Origin: an uncultured Bacteroidota bacterium
GTDB lineage: Bacteria > Bacteroidota > Bacteroidia > B-17B0 > Aurantibacillaceae
Length of the DNA stretch: 7,290 nt
Reading direction: 5' to 3'
Assembly (NCBI GenBank): GCA_937868675.1
Contig: CALMNJ010000618.1
Location: 1 to 7,290, forward strand
Below the pieces are notes generated by a model. The model saw nothing but the letters and a program-made list of their open reading frames with translations, did no database searches and was not told where the DNA came from. This document shows positions 6,681-7,290 of the stretch, one piece after another. Every line of letters begins with the position of its first letter. Within the stretch, counting starts at the first letter, position 1. Both the position numbers and the translations under genes were made by a program.

Positions 6681-7124
6681 GTGAACAAACAATTTTTGCT
6701 TGTAATCGTTGTTGCATCGTGTTTTTTGGTTGCTTTTTCGGGTGACAAAAAGCGAGAAGTAATTCTGAGTGGTTGTGCGCCGGCTCCAATCGGACCATAC
6801 AGTCAGGCAATCCGGCATAATGGTGTGGTTTATGTGTCGGGTCAGATTGCGTTAACCAAAGCCGGCGTTCTTGATACCAGCTCGGTTGAAAATGAATGCC
6901 GGCAGGTACTGGAAAACATCAAAGCCATATTGGAGTCTGCCGGATTAAAAATGAGTGATGTAAATAAGGCAAGTGTTTTTACCACAGACCTTAAACAGTT
7001 TTCAAGAATAAATGAGGTTTATAAAACTTATTTTTTAAACGCCCCGCCGGCACGCGAAACAGTTGAAGTGAGGGCGCTGCCAAAAGGCGCCCACGTTGAG
7101 ATTTCAGTGATCGCGGGCGAATAA
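6681..7124 (+). CDS. RidA/YjgF/UK114-family enamine/imine deaminase with an export leader
   Basis: 147 residues from GTG at 6681. No other start lies between it and the conserved core (the next in-frame ATG is codon 91), so the leader is part of the protein. Residues 1-20, MNKQFLLVIVVASCFLVAFS, form a short basic start and hydrophobic core. The mature part of about 126 residues matches a cytosolic RidA such as E. coli RidA (128). Key residues are kept: Tyr40 in PIGPYSQA (E. coli Tyr17), the SGQI stretch at 53-56, Arg125 in PPARETVEV (E. coli Arg105, which binds the substrate carboxylate) and Glu140 in HVEIS (E. coli Glu120). The protein should therefore be an active deaminase, probably a trimer by family. 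V-A-S-C at 11-14 also fits a lipobox, but a cysteine at 14 followed by more hydrophobic residues is unusual, so signal peptidase I cleavage near residue 20 is my preference. It starts 2 bases after the aminotransferase stop and ends 9 bases before a converging gene. Confidence 0.92.
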   Translation: MNKQFLLVIVVASCFLVAFSGDKKREVILSGCAPAPIGPYSQAIRHNGVVYVSGQIALTKAGVLDTSSVENECRQVLENIKAILESAGLKMSDVNKASVFTTDLKQFSRINEVYKTYFLNAPPARETVEVRALPKGAHVEISVIAGE

Positions 7125-7133
7125 TCGTAATCC

Positions 7134-7290
7134 TTAAAAGTAATAGTTGAATCCAAGAGAAAAGCTTCCTGGAAAAAAGCGGAAGTTCATAGTGGTATAG
7201 TCCTCGTTGGAGACCTGATGTCCATCCTGGTAATTTTTTGCTTTCGAATATTGGGCAGACAAAGAACCCAGTATAACACCCTCCACCGCT
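7134..7290 (-). CDS. C-terminal end of an outer-membrane beta-barrel protein (5' end outside window)
   Basis: On the minus strand an open frame runs from the right edge (first full codon at 7289-7287) to a TAA at 7136-7134, giving 51 residues. It reads AVEGVILGSLSAQYSKAKN, then a hydrophilic turn (YQDGHQVSNED), then YTTMNFRFFPGSFSLGFNYYF. The pattern is strand, loop, strand, strand, with alternating hydrophobic and polar residues and a terminal Phe in LGFNYYF, which is the typical C-terminal insertion strand of Bacteroidota outer-membrane barrels. The exact family cannot be named from this fragment. It converges with the RidA-like gene, leaving only 9 bases between the stop codons, with no hairpin visible to separate the transcripts. 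It fills all the remaining sequence at this end of the window. Confidence 0.72.
   Translation of the reverse strand, partial: AVEGVILGSLSAQYSKAKNYQDGHQVSNEDYTTMNFRFFPGSFSLGFNYYF

Overview
The window looks like chromosomal DNA from a member of the Bacteroidota. The evidence is indirect. Two putative outer-membrane barrels end in the aromatic-rich strand typical of that phylum (LLGYKF and FNYYF). Most starts lack a Shine-Dalgarno sequence. The best promoter-like site follows the TTTG / TAnnTTTG pattern of Bacteroidota rather than the E. coli -35/-10 pattern. I see no tRNA, rRNA, CRISPR array, insertion sequence or other mobile element. Gene density is high, and no stretch over 300 bases lacks a gene.

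Layout, left to right. (1) The 3' end of a probably beta-propeller-like protein, cut by the left edge (1-480). (2) A 497-residue polytopic membrane protein with features of polysaccharide polymerase or glycosyltransferase-like proteins (532-2025). (3) A tightly packed set of three genes: an APC-superfamily amino acid permease (2125-3786), an NADP-type short-chain dehydrogenase 3 bases later (3790-4542), and an outer-membrane beta-barrel protein whose start overlaps the dehydrogenase stop in an ATGA (4539-5279). (4) A short intergenic region with a terminator-like hairpin and a promoter-like site. (5) A second unit of two genes 2 bases apart: a class V PLP-dependent aminotransferase-fold enzyme with a twin-arginine signal (5356-6678), and a RidA/YjgF/UK114-family protein with a hydrophobic export leader (6681-7124). 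(6) On the minus strand, converging with RidA, the last 51 residues of another outer-membrane barrel (7134-7290), cut by the right edge.

How the genes may work together. The most striking unit is the last complete one. Both the PLP enzyme and its RidA-like neighbour carry export signals, so they would share a compartment outside the cytoplasm. RidA proteins hydrolyse reactive enamine/imine intermediates released by PLP enzymes, normally in the cytosol. An exported PLP enzyme-RidA pair is therefore a coherent and less usual arrangement; the substrate is unknown. The permease-dehydrogenase-barrel unit could handle uptake and oxidation of a hydroxy amino acid or 3-hydroxy acid, but that link rests only on gene spacing and family tendencies.
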